Origin: JBFONV01 sp040779335
Lineage (GTDB): Bacteria; Pseudomonadota; Gammaproteobacteria; Enterobacterales; Alteromonadaceae
Length of the DNA stretch: 64,000 nt
Assembly: GCA_040779335.1 (NCBI GenBank)
Contig: JBFONV010000002.1
Span: 511,433 to 575,432, forward strand
Direction: 5' to 3'
Each line of letters begins with the position of its first letter. The first letter of the stretch is position 1. The notes beneath the pieces were generated by a model that worked only from the letters and a program-made list of their open reading frames with translations, did not search any database and was not told the DNA's origin. Made by a program: the position numbers and the translations under genes. Positions 45,366 to 54,545 of this stretch are shown piece by piece.

Positions 45366-45394
45366 CGTGGCCGTTGTATAGGCGGTTGCTTTGC

Positions 45395-46426
45395 TTAGCA
45401 ACTTGCTCCAAGTTCGATTTCATAAGGAATAAATTCAGCGCGACTGGCATTACTAACAAATAACTCAGCGGCTTTTATCCCTTTTTCTTCGCTATTTTGA
45501 TGGATGGTGGTTAAAGGAGGAGAAAAGCGTGACGCTTCCTCAATACCATCAAATCCCACCACGCGAATATCTTCGGGAATATTCAGGCCCATTTTATTGA
45601 TCTCTTGCATCGCGGCCAAGGCGATGGTGTCACTCATGCATAACAAAATGTCTGGGCGAGGCGCAGAGGTTAGTGCTTCTTTGGCAGCGATTGCCGCAAA
45701 GTGATGGCTACTTTCAGGAATATTCCATATGCGATCGGGGTTTAAAGTGATCGCCATTTCATCTAATGCTCGTTGATAACCTTTTAAGCGCTGATGAGCA
45801 ATAGAGCAATGAACATCAGTATTTGGAGCATCATAAACTCGACAGGTCAAATTAGCATCTAACAATCGTAAACCCAAAATAGCCACTTGCCCTTGCCGCT
45901 CACCAATCGCCAATTTCGCAATTTCGTATGCCGCTTGTTCATTATCAATATTGACAGAAGCATTGCGTTCAATATCAAAATCGACGGTTACCACTTTTTT
46001 TCGCGTCGTTCTTAACTGCTCAATTAATTTGGTATTTCTCGGGCTGCCGTAACAAATAAAGCCATCGACAAAATCGGACACTGCGTTAATATTTTCCGCC
46101 TGACCAGAGAACAGTAAAATATTGATATTGTTTTTTTCTAAAACCGACGAAACCCCTTTCATAAACATACTGGCAACGGGATCTGACACCATGTATTCGA
46201 CGCTATCAGGCAACACTAACGCAACAATATTAAACTTTCCTTTACGTAGCGACTGGGCGGCTTTATTAGGCCCTGAATAGCCAAGTTTTTCACAGGAGGC
46301 AAGAATTTCATTGCGGCGCTTTTCCGACAGTTGATCGGGGCGATTAAATGCATTTGATACAGTCGCATTAGAGACACCGAGTTCTTTAGCAATACTTTTT
46401 AATGTCCACGTCTTGTGTTCTGGCAT
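45395..46426 (-). CDS. LacI-family regulator of the sucrose cluster
   Basis: The 343-residue protein has a LacI helix-turn-helix and hinge (LKSIAKELGVSNATVSNAFNRP at about 9-30) and a type I periplasmic-binding-like effector domain (about 65-340, ending VVGFDGIEEASRFSPPLTTIHQ). It is the only LacI-type gene in the window. The two CTTAATCGATTAAG operators in the cluster are therefore its best candidate sites. Sucrose, fructose or a phosphorylated sugar is the likely inducer. Confidence 0.92.
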   Translation of the reverse strand: MPEHKTWTLKSIAKELGVSNATVSNAFNRPDQLSEKRRNEILASCEKLGYSGPNKAAQSLRKGKFNIVALVLPDSVEYMVSDPVASMFMKGVSSVLEKNNINILLFSGQAENINAVSDFVDGFICYGSPRNTKLIEQLRTTRKKVVTVDFDIERNASVNIDNEQAAYEIAKLAIGERQGQVAILGLRLLDANLTCRVYDAPNTDVHCSIAHQRLKGYQRALDEMAITLNPDRIWNIPESSHHFAAIAAKEALTSAPRPDILLCMSDTIALAAMQEINKMGLNIPEDIRVVGFDGIEEASRFSPPLTTIHQNSEEKGIKAAELFVSNASRAEFIPYEIELGASC

Positions 46427-46543
46427 GGTAATTTTTCGTCAGGGCTTTTAGCTACAGTCTACTGTAATCAAACAACAATTTGAATGTATGTTTGTTTTAC
46501 TCTCGGTTATAGCTAAATTAATTGATTTGCCAATCTACTCGGA

Positions 46544-47071
46544 CTATTTTTGAACCGATTTTTTACGGCGTTTGATTTTATGTATTAACGTTGGAAACAA
46601 CATGTAACCTCCGCTTAACCACATAAAGAATAAAATAATTGCCGCCGGTAAAAATAGCCATAAACGGGCATGTTGATGAAAAAAGCTGCCATCATGAATA
46701 GACTCAATCATATCTGAGCGGCGATAGCTGCTACTCAATACTTCCCCTGTCACACCATCAATTTGCAGTTCCCAACTATTATTACTGCGAATTTTAATAG
46801 AGCCTTTATTAGGCCTAACATCAATAATATCGATATCAGCCCAAGATTTTATTTCTGCATCAGGTACCGACTGAGCAACAGTCAATATTTCATTAAAGGT
46901 AATGGTTGGTGTGCGTTCACTTCCTTTTTGTGTCGGTGGTTGTATCCAATCGAATTCCTTTTTTACTTGCAACAATATTCCTGAGCCTATCACCACAGAT
47001 ACGGGTAGAAAGATGATCAGTGCCGCCCAAAAATGGAATCGCCGATTAAAACGCTTTAACTGTGCTGACAT
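46544..47071 (-). CDS. PepSY-associated membrane protein
   Basis: The 175-residue protein has one membrane helix near the N-terminus (about 14-36), a periplasmic PepSY-like domain (about 50-110) and a second helix (about 136-158) followed by a lysine/arginine-rich tail. It matches the small PepSY_TM group, often linked to iron-siderophore uptake or to membrane ferric reductases. No iron gene is adjacent here. Function is unknown. Confidence 0.75.
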   Translation of the reverse strand: MSAQLKRFNRRFHFWAALIIFLPVSVVIGSGILLQVKKEFDWIQPPTQKGSERTPTITFNEILTVAQSVPDAEIKSWADIDIIDVRPNKGSIKIRSNNSWELQIDGVTGEVLSSSYRRSDMIESIHDGSFFHQHARLWLFLPAAIILFFMWLSGGYMLFPTLIHKIKRRKKSVQK

Positions 47072-47366
47072 TTATTTTCTCAAATTTTTTAACGGATACA
47101 TGCAAGCAGACCTAAAGAACCTATGCTGTCATCAGGGCATGTTGTCGGAGCATAAACGCGATTCCATCTTTAGGCAAGTCGTCCAACTAATTATCAAGAG
47201 GATAAAATTCATCCAATAAAATACTGACCGTTTATCGCATTTATCTAGCCTTTGCCCTCAAATTATTTGACATTCGACAAACGTAAAATGGATGCTTACA
47301 CTAATTTCATAAAATGAACACAATATACAAATAATAAAAACAGTTTATAAAATAAAAAGGGATCAC
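47072..47366. other. divergent spacer without recognised features
   Basis: These 295 bases separate the divergent PepSY and Asp-box genes. A TTGACA-like -35 box occurs near 47267, but no convincing -10 partner or dyad is seen. An AAGGGA ribosome-binding site precedes 47367. Confidence 0.4.
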
Positions 47367-50300
47367 ATGATAACAAGTAAAAAACTGATATTAAGCGGCA
47401 TTATATGTGCTGTGTCGCTAGGCAGTTACGCCAAAAGCGACGAAAAAGACCAATCTCCCCTGCAATCATCAACCTTTAATGAACTTAAATTTCGTAATAT
47501 CGGTGCGGCATTCAAATCAGGACGGATCGCCGATATCGATATTAACCCTGTTAATAAAAATATTTGGTACGTCAGTGTCGCATCTGGCGGTATATGGAAA
47601 ACGGTAAATGCTGGGACAACCTGGAAACCGGTATTTGATAAAGAAGCTGTTTTTGCAACGGGCACCGTCACTATCGATCCCAATAATGCCAATACTATTT
47701 GGGTCGGTACAGGTGAAAACAATGGCGGTCGTCACCTCAGTTTTGGTGATGGAGTCTATCGCAGTTTAGACGCGGGCCAAACTTGGGAAAATATGGGCTT
47801 AAAAAATTCTGAACATGTGTCTGAAATTATTGTTCACCCAACCAACCCGAATATTGTCTGGGTCGCCTCGCAGGGCCCTTTATGGTCTAAGGGAGGCGAT
47901 CGCGGTTTATTTAAAACGACTGATGGAGGCAAAAATTGGCAGAAAGTGCTCGGTGATGACGAGTGGACCGGCGCGGGAGATTTAGTCATAGACCCTCGAG
48001 ATCCGAACGTGTTGTATGCAACCACTTGGCAACGCCATCGCACTGTAGCGGCCTATATGGGCGGTGGACCAGAATCAGGTATCCATAAATCAATTGATGG
48101 TGGAGAAACCTGGAAAAAGTTAACCACCGGCCTGCCAAGCTCCAATTTAGCAAAAATTGGCTTAACGATATCACCACAAAATCCTGATGTTGTTTATGCG
48201 GCAATAGAATTAAATCGCCGCAAAGGCGCGGTTTATCGCTCAAGCGATAAAGGTGAGTCTTGGACTAAAGGGCAAGACATAGCAGGTGGTGGCACAGGGC
48301 CTCATTACTACACCGAATTATACGCTAGCCCTCACAACTTTGATGAAATATACCTCGCTAACGTGCGTATGAATGTTTCTAAAGATGGTGGCAAAAGCTT
48401 CACCACCATGAAAGAAGAACATAAACATTCAGACAATCATTCACTAACCTTTAGAAATGATGACGAAAACTATTTATTAGTTGGTTCAGATGGTGGTGTT
48501 TATGAAAGTTTCGATAAAGGCGAAAACTGGCGTTGGGTATCAAATCTACCGATAGCGCAATTTTACAAAGTTGCGGTTGACGATGCTGCGCCATTTTATA
48601 ATGTTTATGGCGGCACTCAAGACAATAATTCACAAACTGGTCCATCACGCACCACTAGTGCCCACGGCATTCAAAATTCAGACTGGAGTGTTACTTTATT
48701 TGGTGACGGTCACCAGTCAGCGACAGAACCTGGTAATCCCAATATATTCTATGCTGAATGGCAACAAGGCAATTTAACCCGTATTGATAAAAGTACTAAT
48801 AGTATGGTGTATGTTCAACCTCAACCAGAAGAGGGAGAAGCGCCCGAACGTTTTAACTGGGATGCGCCAATATTAGTCAGCCCACATAAGCCAACACGCA
48901 TATATTTTGCGTCACAGCGATTATGGCGTTCAGAAGACAGAGGTGATAGTTGGACGGCAATTTCAGGCGATCTCACTAAAAACCTAGAGCGTATAGAACA
49001 ACCCATCATGGGGAAAAAGCAAAGCTGGGATAATGCATGGGATATTTATGCGATGTCCAAATACAGCACTATCACCTCGATTTCTGAATCGCCGGTGAAA
49101 GAAAATCTAATTTATGTTGGTACCGATGACGGCTTAATTCAAGTCACAGAAAACGGAGGTAAAAACTGGCGTAGTATCAAAGTTGATAAACTCCCTGGCG
49201 TGCCTAAAACGGCGTTTATTAATGATATAAAAGCGGATTTATATAATGAAAATACGGTTTATATCGCCCTTGATAACCACAAATTTGGTGACTACAAGCC
49301 TTACCTTTTAAAGAGCACCAACAAGGGTAAATCATGGAAATCCATCGCAGCAGACCTACCTGAAAAACATCTAGTGTGGCGTATTGTCCAAGATCACGTT
49401 AAACCTGAATTAATGTTTGCCGCCACTGAGTTTGGTATTTTCACTACCTTCGATGGCGGTAAAAAGTGGCTTGAGTTAAGCGGCGGTATTCCTACCATTT
49501 CGTTCAGAGATCTCGCTATTCAAAAACGTGAAAACGATTTGGTAGCAGCATCATTTGGTCGCGGTATTTTTGTCTTAGATGACTACTCAAGCTTACGTCA
49601 GGTGGATAACAAAACTCTGGCACAAGAGGCTATTTTGTTCCCTACACGCAAGGCCTGGTGGTATTTAGAAAAAAATACTCTAGGATTTAGCGAAAAAGGC
49701 AGTGCCGGTGCCGAGTATTACACCGAGAAAAACCCGGAGTTTGGTGCCACCTTTACTTATTATTTAAAAGATGATGAAAAAACGCTAAAAGCACAACGCC
49801 AGGAAAAAGAAAAAGCCCTCACTGAAAAGAACAAAGACATTCCATTTCCTGGTTGGGACAAGGTTGAAGCAGAAAGACGCCAAGCAGAGCCAACTATTTG
49901 GCTAACGGTGAAAGATGATAAAGGCAATGTTGTACGACGTGTTACTGGCGCGGCGACAAAAGGTTTCCATCGCGTCACTTGGGATTTACATTACCCCGCG
50001 ACAGAAGCCATCGGTAATGGCGGCGGTTTCTTCGGCGACGAACCTACAGGTGTTATGGCTGAGCCCGGCAACTATACCGTAACTATGGCGAAACAAATTG
50101 ACGGTGAAGTTACACAATTGTCAGAGCCGATGCCATTCGTGGTTGAGCGTATGCATCAAAGTGTTTTAACAGAAGCTTCAACGGATGTCGTTGCTGGATT
50201 CAGACAAGAAATTGCGATGATGCAAAAGGACACTACCGCGCTGGCCCAAGTGTTAACCAATACCGTTAAACGTGTGACAGACCTTAAAACGGCGTTACAA

Positions 50301-50642
50301 CGCTCACAAGCAGAACCCGGCAAGTTAGACCAACAATGGTATGAGCTGTCAATAAAAATACAAGACTTAGACCTGCAGCTTAACGGCAACAAGTCAAAAG
50401 CTGAAGTGGGCGCGTTAGATGATCATGTCAGCATCAACGACAGAATAGGCGTTGCGATTATCGGCACAGCTTTTTCGTCCTATGGACCAACGCCAACTCA
50501 CAAGCGTAGTTTAGCTATTGCCAGAGCCGCGTTAACGAAATTAAAAGCTGAATTAAATAATTTACGCCTTAAAGAAATACCCGCATTTGAAGCTGAATTA
50601 GAAAAATACAATGCCCCGTGGGTTAATGGACAATCGTTATAG
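47367..50642 (+). CDS. large secreted Asp-box (sortilin/BNR) propeller protein 1
   Basis: The 1091-residue protein has a signal peptide (to about residue 22) and two beta-propellers of sortilin/Vps10-like or glycosidase type (about 30-750). They are marked by many Asp-boxes of the S/T-x-D-x-G-x-T/S-W kind, such as SLDAGQTW, TTDGGKNW, SIDGGETW, SSDKGESW, SEDRGDSW and TFDGGKKW. An Ig-like C-terminal region follows (about 830-930), then a helical tail (about 950-1085). Such proteins are often labelled glycosyl hydrolase or sialidase, but the catalytic residues are not evident. It is clearly homologous along its length to the next gene. Confidence 0.85.
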   Translation: MITSKKLILSGIICAVSLGSYAKSDEKDQSPLQSSTFNELKFRNIGAAFKSGRIADIDINPVNKNIWYVSVASGGIWKTVNAGTTWKPVFDKEAVFATGTVTIDPNNANTIWVGTGENNGGRHLSFGDGVYRSLDAGQTWENMGLKNSEHVSEIIVHPTNPNIVWVASQGPLWSKGGDRGLFKTTDGGKNWQKVLGDDEWTGAGDLVIDPRDPNVLYATTWQRHRTVAAYMGGGPESGIHKSIDGGETWKKLTTGLPSSNLAKIGLTISPQNPDVVYAAIELNRRKGAVYRSSDKGESWTKGQDIAGGGTGPHYYTELYASPHNFDEIYLANVRMNVSKDGGKSFTTMKEEHKHSDNHSLTFRNDDENYLLVGSDGGVYESFDKGENWRWVSNLPIAQFYKVAVDDAAPFYNVYGGTQDNNSQTGPSRTTSAHGIQNSDWSVTLFGDGHQSATEPGNPNIFYAEWQQGNLTRIDKSTNSMVYVQPQPEEGEAPERFNWDAPILVSPHKPTRIYFASQRLWRSEDRGDSWTAISGDLTKNLERIEQPIMGKKQSWDNAWDIYAMSKYSTITSISESPVKENLIYVGTDDGLIQVTENGGKNWRSIKVDKLPGVPKTAFINDIKADLYNENTVYIALDNHKFGDYKPYLLKSTNKGKSWKSIAADLPEKHLVWRIVQDHVKPELMFAATEFGIFTTFDGGKKWLELSGGIPTISFRDLAIQKRENDLVAASFGRGIFVLDDYSSLRQVDNKTLAQEAILFPTRKAWWYLEKNTLGFSEKGSAGAEYYTEKNPEFGATFTYYLKDDEKTLKAQRQEKEKALTEKNKDIPFPGWDKVEAERRQAEPTIWLTVKDDKGNVVRRVTGAATKGFHRVTWDLHYPATEAIGNGGGFFGDEPTGVMAEPGNYTVTMAKQIDGEVTQLSEPMPFVVERMHQSVLTEASTDVVAGFRQEIAMMQKDTTALAQVLTNTVKRVTDLKTALQRSQAEPGKLDQQWYELSIKIQDLDLQLNGNKSKAEVGALDDHVSINDRIGVAIIGTAFSSYGPTPTHKRSLAIARAALTKLKAELNNLRLKEIPAFEAELEKYNAPWVNGQSL

Positions 50643-50684
50643 TTAGTATTAATAACGACGTAAATTGATATAAGCAATAATAGC

Positions 50685-50718
50685 GCCTTCGATGTCCCTC
50701 ACATTGAAGGCCTATTTT
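50685..50718 (+). terminator. terminator between the Asp-box genes
   Basis: GCCTTCGATGT (50685-50695) pairs with ACATTGAAGGC (50701-50711), with one G-T wobble, then TATTTTT follows. It would limit cotranscription of the two paralogues. Confidence 0.75.
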
Positions 50719-50788
50719 TAACAACAGTGCCATGTCGATTGGTATGCGTTGCATCATCGACGTGAACAATAACGATATAAGGGAAATC

Positions 50789-53700
50789 ATGAAAAAATTT
50801 ACACCACTTGCGGTGGCAATATCACTTACTTTAGCCACCTCAACCGTGGCAATTGCTGCTAAAAATACTGAAAAAAACGTTGATGCCGACATTTATAGTT
50901 CGATAGCGCTGCGAAATCTTGGTCCTGCTATTACCGGTGGCCGTATTATCGACTTTGCCATGGAGCCACAAAATCCCCATAAGTATTTTGTCGCCACTGC
51001 ATCCGGCGGATTATGGAAAACGGTAAACGCTGGAACCACTTGGCAGCCAGTATTCGATGGCGAAGGCAGTTATTCGTTAGGTGATGTGACTATTGATCCA
51101 AATAATAATGATGTTATTTGGGTCGGCACTGGCGAAAAAAACTCGCAACGCTCAGTTGCATACGGTGACGGCGTTTATAAGTCTATTGACGGCGGTAAAA
51201 GCTGGGCGAATGTTGGCTTAAAAAACTCAGAGCACATTGGTGAAATATTGGTTGACCCACGCCATTCAGACACCGTTTACGTTGCCGCACAAGGACCGCT
51301 TTGGAATAAAGGGGGTGATCGCGGATTATTTAAAACCACCGACGGCGGGAAAACTTGGGATAACATTTTAGACATTAGTGAAAATACTGGCGTCAGTGAA
51401 CTGATGTTTGACCCCAATAATCCAGACGTTATTTATGCCACATCGTATCAACGTCGCCGCCATATTTGGACATTAATTGATGGTGGACCGGAATCAAATA
51501 TTTATAAGTCGACTGATGCCGGTAAAACTTGGAATAAAATCGATACTGGTTTACCTAAAGTCGACATGGGCAGAATCGGTTTGGCAATCGCGCCAGCTGA
51601 ACCGCAAACCTTATACGCCATTATTGAGGCGGCCGACGGTAAAGGCGGATTTTATAAAACCACCAATGGCGGCGGAAATTGGGTAAAACAAAGCGACTAT
51701 GTATCAAGCAGTCCACAGTACTACCAACAAATACGTGTTGATCCGAAAAAGGCCAATCGCGTCTATTCTTTAGATACTTATTTAATGGTGTCAGAAGACG
51801 GCGGCAAAACCTTTAACAAAGCCGGCGAATTAAATAAACACGTCGATAACCATGCCCTTTGGATAGATCCTAACAATACCGATCACTTAATTATTGGCAG
51901 TGATGGCGGCGTATACGAAACATGGGATCGTGCTGCGAATTGGCAATTCAAAGATAATATGCCATTAACGCAATTTTATAAGGTCAGCGTTGATAACGAC
52001 TATCCGTTTTATAACGTTTTTGGTGGCACGCAAGACAACAACTCATTAGGTGCTCCGCATCGTACCACCACTACTTCAGGTATTCGTAATAGTGATTGGG
52101 TATTCACTCAAGGTGGTGACGGCTTTAAAACCGTAATCGATCCTAAAAACCCCAATATTATTTACTCGCAAGCGCAATATGGTTATTTAGCACGATATGA
52201 CAAACAATCTGGCGAACGGTTACAAATAAAACCTGTTTCACCTGACGTCAATGAGCCACAACGATTTAACTGGAACTCTCCACTGTTGATCAGTCCACAC
52301 AACAATGAACGCTTATATTATGCGTCACAACGGGTATTTAAAAGTGATGACCGTGGTGAGTCGTGGCAAGCCATCAGTGGCGATCTATCGCGAAATATTG
52401 ACCGCAACAAACTTAAAGTGATGGATAAAATTTGGGGAGTAGATACTGTCGCGAAAAATCAATCGACCTCCTTTTACGGTGCTTTGGTTGCGTTAAGTGA
52501 ATCACCATTAAAAGAAGGACTGTTATACTCAGGCTCAGATGACGGCTTGCTCCAAGTCACTAAAGATGGTGGCAAATCATGGACTAAAACAAAATGGCCA
52601 AAACAAGTTCCAGAGTACAGTTACGTCAGTGATATAGAGAGCTCGCTGTTTGACGAGAACACCGTTTTTGCGACTTTTGACAACCATAAAAAAGGCGATT
52701 TTAAACCTTATGTGTTCCGCAGTGATAACCATGGTAAAAAGTGGACAAACATCACAGGTGATTTACCAGTTCGCGGCACTGTTTACACCATAGCGCAAGA
52801 TCACAAAAACAAAGAATTATTGTTTGCTGGCACTGAATTTGGCGTTTATTTTAGCCAAAATGGTGGCACTAACTGGGTGCAACTAAAATCGGGCATACCA
52901 ACTATAGCCATACGAGATATTGAAATTCAGCGTCGCGAAAATGATTTAGCCTTAGCCTCATTCGGTCGTGGTTTTTATATTCTCGATGATTATTCGCCAT
53001 TACGAGAAAATGCCAAAACCATAAAAGCACAACCCGCGACGTTATTCCCCGTACGACGTACTTTCCAATTCATTGAACACAGTCCTTTGGGCGGAGAAGG
53101 CAAAAGCTTTTTAGGTGCTGATTTTTATTTTGCAAAAAATCCTGAATATGGCGCGACCTTTAGCTATTACATTAATGAAGAATTCAAGTCTTTAAAAGAG
53201 CAACGACAAGCAAAAGAAGCCAAATTGATAAAAGACAATAAAGACGTTTTTTATCCAAGTTGGCAAGCCCTTAAAGATGAAGACTTTGAACAAAAGCCCA
53301 GCTTAATTTTTAGTGTTCGTGACGAACAAGGCAACTTAGTGCGTCGAATAAAAACAGCTGCTACTAAAGGGTTTAATCGCATCAACTGGGACTTACGTTA
53401 CCCAGGGTTTGCGCCGATAAAAGCTGACGGTGAAAATGACTCTGGGCCATTAGTCGTGCCAGGAAAGTATCAGGTCTCGGTATCAAAACTGGTTAATGGT
53501 GTAGAAACTGATTACGGTCAAAACCAACATTTTGATGTGGTTGCTCTTAATAACCGTACCTTTACCAGTAAAGATCGCAACGCCGACTTAGCGTTTGATT
53601 TACAAGCAGGACGTTTGTATAGCGCCATGTCTGGAACAGGCAAATATCTTAAAGAGTTAGAACAACGCATTAAGCATATTAATACCGCGATCACTGAAAC

Positions 53701-54043
53701 GGTTACGCTTGATCAATCGCTATTAGCACAAGCCCATCAAATGGTTAACCATTTAAAAGAAATCAAACTCGATCTCTATGGTGATTCAGTCCGCAGTAAA
53801 CGCTCCGAGCCAACGGCGACTTCCACCATGGATTACATAGAGTATTTGATGTGGAGTCGTAGTGAAAATACCGGACCAGTATCTCCAGATCAAAAACTAA
53901 GATTTCAACGCGCCAGTGATGGATATGCTAAAACCTATGAGCAAGTTCAATTACTTAACAACACCGTTACAGCAACTGAAAATGCTCTGGATAAAGCACA
54001 TGGCAACTGGACGCCTGGTCGTAAACCCAGCGAGTTAAAGTAG
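50789..54043 (+). CDS. large secreted Asp-box (sortilin/BNR) propeller protein 2
   Basis: I take ATG 50789 as start (GGGAA 5 bases upstream, direct signal peptide MKKFTPLAVAISLTLATSTVA). An ATG at 50732 in frame gives an unlikely leader. The 1084-residue protein repeats the plan of its neighbour with Asp-boxes SIDGGKSW, TTDGGKTW, STDAGKTW, TTNGGGNW, SDDRGESW and TKDGGKSW, an Ig-like region and a helical tail. The pair arose by tandem duplication. Role unknown: possibly protein or glycan binding at the envelope. Confidence 0.85.
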   Translation: MKKFTPLAVAISLTLATSTVAIAAKNTEKNVDADIYSSIALRNLGPAITGGRIIDFAMEPQNPHKYFVATASGGLWKTVNAGTTWQPVFDGEGSYSLGDVTIDPNNNDVIWVGTGEKNSQRSVAYGDGVYKSIDGGKSWANVGLKNSEHIGEILVDPRHSDTVYVAAQGPLWNKGGDRGLFKTTDGGKTWDNILDISENTGVSELMFDPNNPDVIYATSYQRRRHIWTLIDGGPESNIYKSTDAGKTWNKIDTGLPKVDMGRIGLAIAPAEPQTLYAIIEAADGKGGFYKTTNGGGNWVKQSDYVSSSPQYYQQIRVDPKKANRVYSLDTYLMVSEDGGKTFNKAGELNKHVDNHALWIDPNNTDHLIIGSDGGVYETWDRAANWQFKDNMPLTQFYKVSVDNDYPFYNVFGGTQDNNSLGAPHRTTTTSGIRNSDWVFTQGGDGFKTVIDPKNPNIIYSQAQYGYLARYDKQSGERLQIKPVSPDVNEPQRFNWNSPLLISPHNNERLYYASQRVFKSDDRGESWQAISGDLSRNIDRNKLKVMDKIWGVDTVAKNQSTSFYGALVALSESPLKEGLLYSGSDDGLLQVTKDGGKSWTKTKWPKQVPEYSYVSDIESSLFDENTVFATFDNHKKGDFKPYVFRSDNHGKKWTNITGDLPVRGTVYTIAQDHKNKELLFAGTEFGVYFSQNGGTNWVQLKSGIPTIAIRDIEIQRRENDLALASFGRGFYILDDYSPLRENAKTIKAQPATLFPVRRTFQFIEHSPLGGEGKSFLGADFYFAKNPEYGATFSYYINEEFKSLKEQRQAKEAKLIKDNKDVFYPSWQALKDEDFEQKPSLIFSVRDEQGNLVRRIKTAATKGFNRINWDLRYPGFAPIKADGENDSGPLVVPGKYQVSVSKLVNGVETDYGQNQHFDVVALNNRTFTSKDRNADLAFDLQAGRLYSAMSGTGKYLKELEQRIKHINTAITETVTLDQSLLAQAHQMVNHLKEIKLDLYGDSVRSKRSEPTATSTMDYIEYLMWSRSENTGPVSPDQKLRFQRASDGYAKTYEQVQLLNNTVTATENALDKAHGNWTPGRKPSELK

Positions 54044-54064
54044 CCCTTTAAAGAAAAAGTGTTC

Positions 54065-54093
54065 AGGGGGAACAATAAGATTCCCCCTCATTT
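54065..54093 (+). terminator. Rho-independent terminator
   Basis: AGGGGGAA-caataaga-TTCCCCCT is followed by CATTTT, 22 bases after the stop of the second Asp-box gene. Confidence 0.85.
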
Positions 54094-54328
54094 TCCAACG
54101 CCTTTATTTTCCCACCAAGACAAATTTGCCACTCACTTGCGCACTCTTGCTATTTACTCCTGCTAACCAAGAGAGAACAACTAAGCATTATTTATTGCAT
54201 GTTCACCCTACACAGATCCTCAACCGCACACTTAGCAGCTTTTAGCGTTGAAAAACTATAAAAACATTCGTAATAATCTATTTTTATTCAAGTATTTTCG
54301 CTAAATATCAAAGTTAACGCGTTCAAAA

Positions 54329-54362
54329 CTGTTCTAGATCAAGTTTCAACTAGAAATAGTTG
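54329..54362. promoter_or_regulatory. FNR-like site and dyad upstream of the cytochrome operon
   Basis: CTGTT-CTAG-ATCAA (54329-54342) matches the FNR consensus TTGAT-N4-ATCAA in 8 of 10 positions. It is followed by a perfect dyad CAACTA-GAAA-TAGTTG (54347-54362). They lie about 185-215 bases before the decaheme gene. An FNR/CRP-family or other redox regulator is plausible. The rest of the 54094-54506 spacer shows nothing I recognise. Confidence 0.45.
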
Positions 54363-54545
54363 TTTTTTTCAACACTTTTGGCTAGCAACGGCTATATTAG
54401 AGTTATTGATATAATAATAAACAGCGGATAACGCGCATTCTGTCTGTCAAATTTTATACACAGTTTTTATACAAAAACAAAATAAATCATTGTAATTTAA
54501 TGACTTATGATTATGGACTTATCTAAGACTAAAGAGATATTACAG

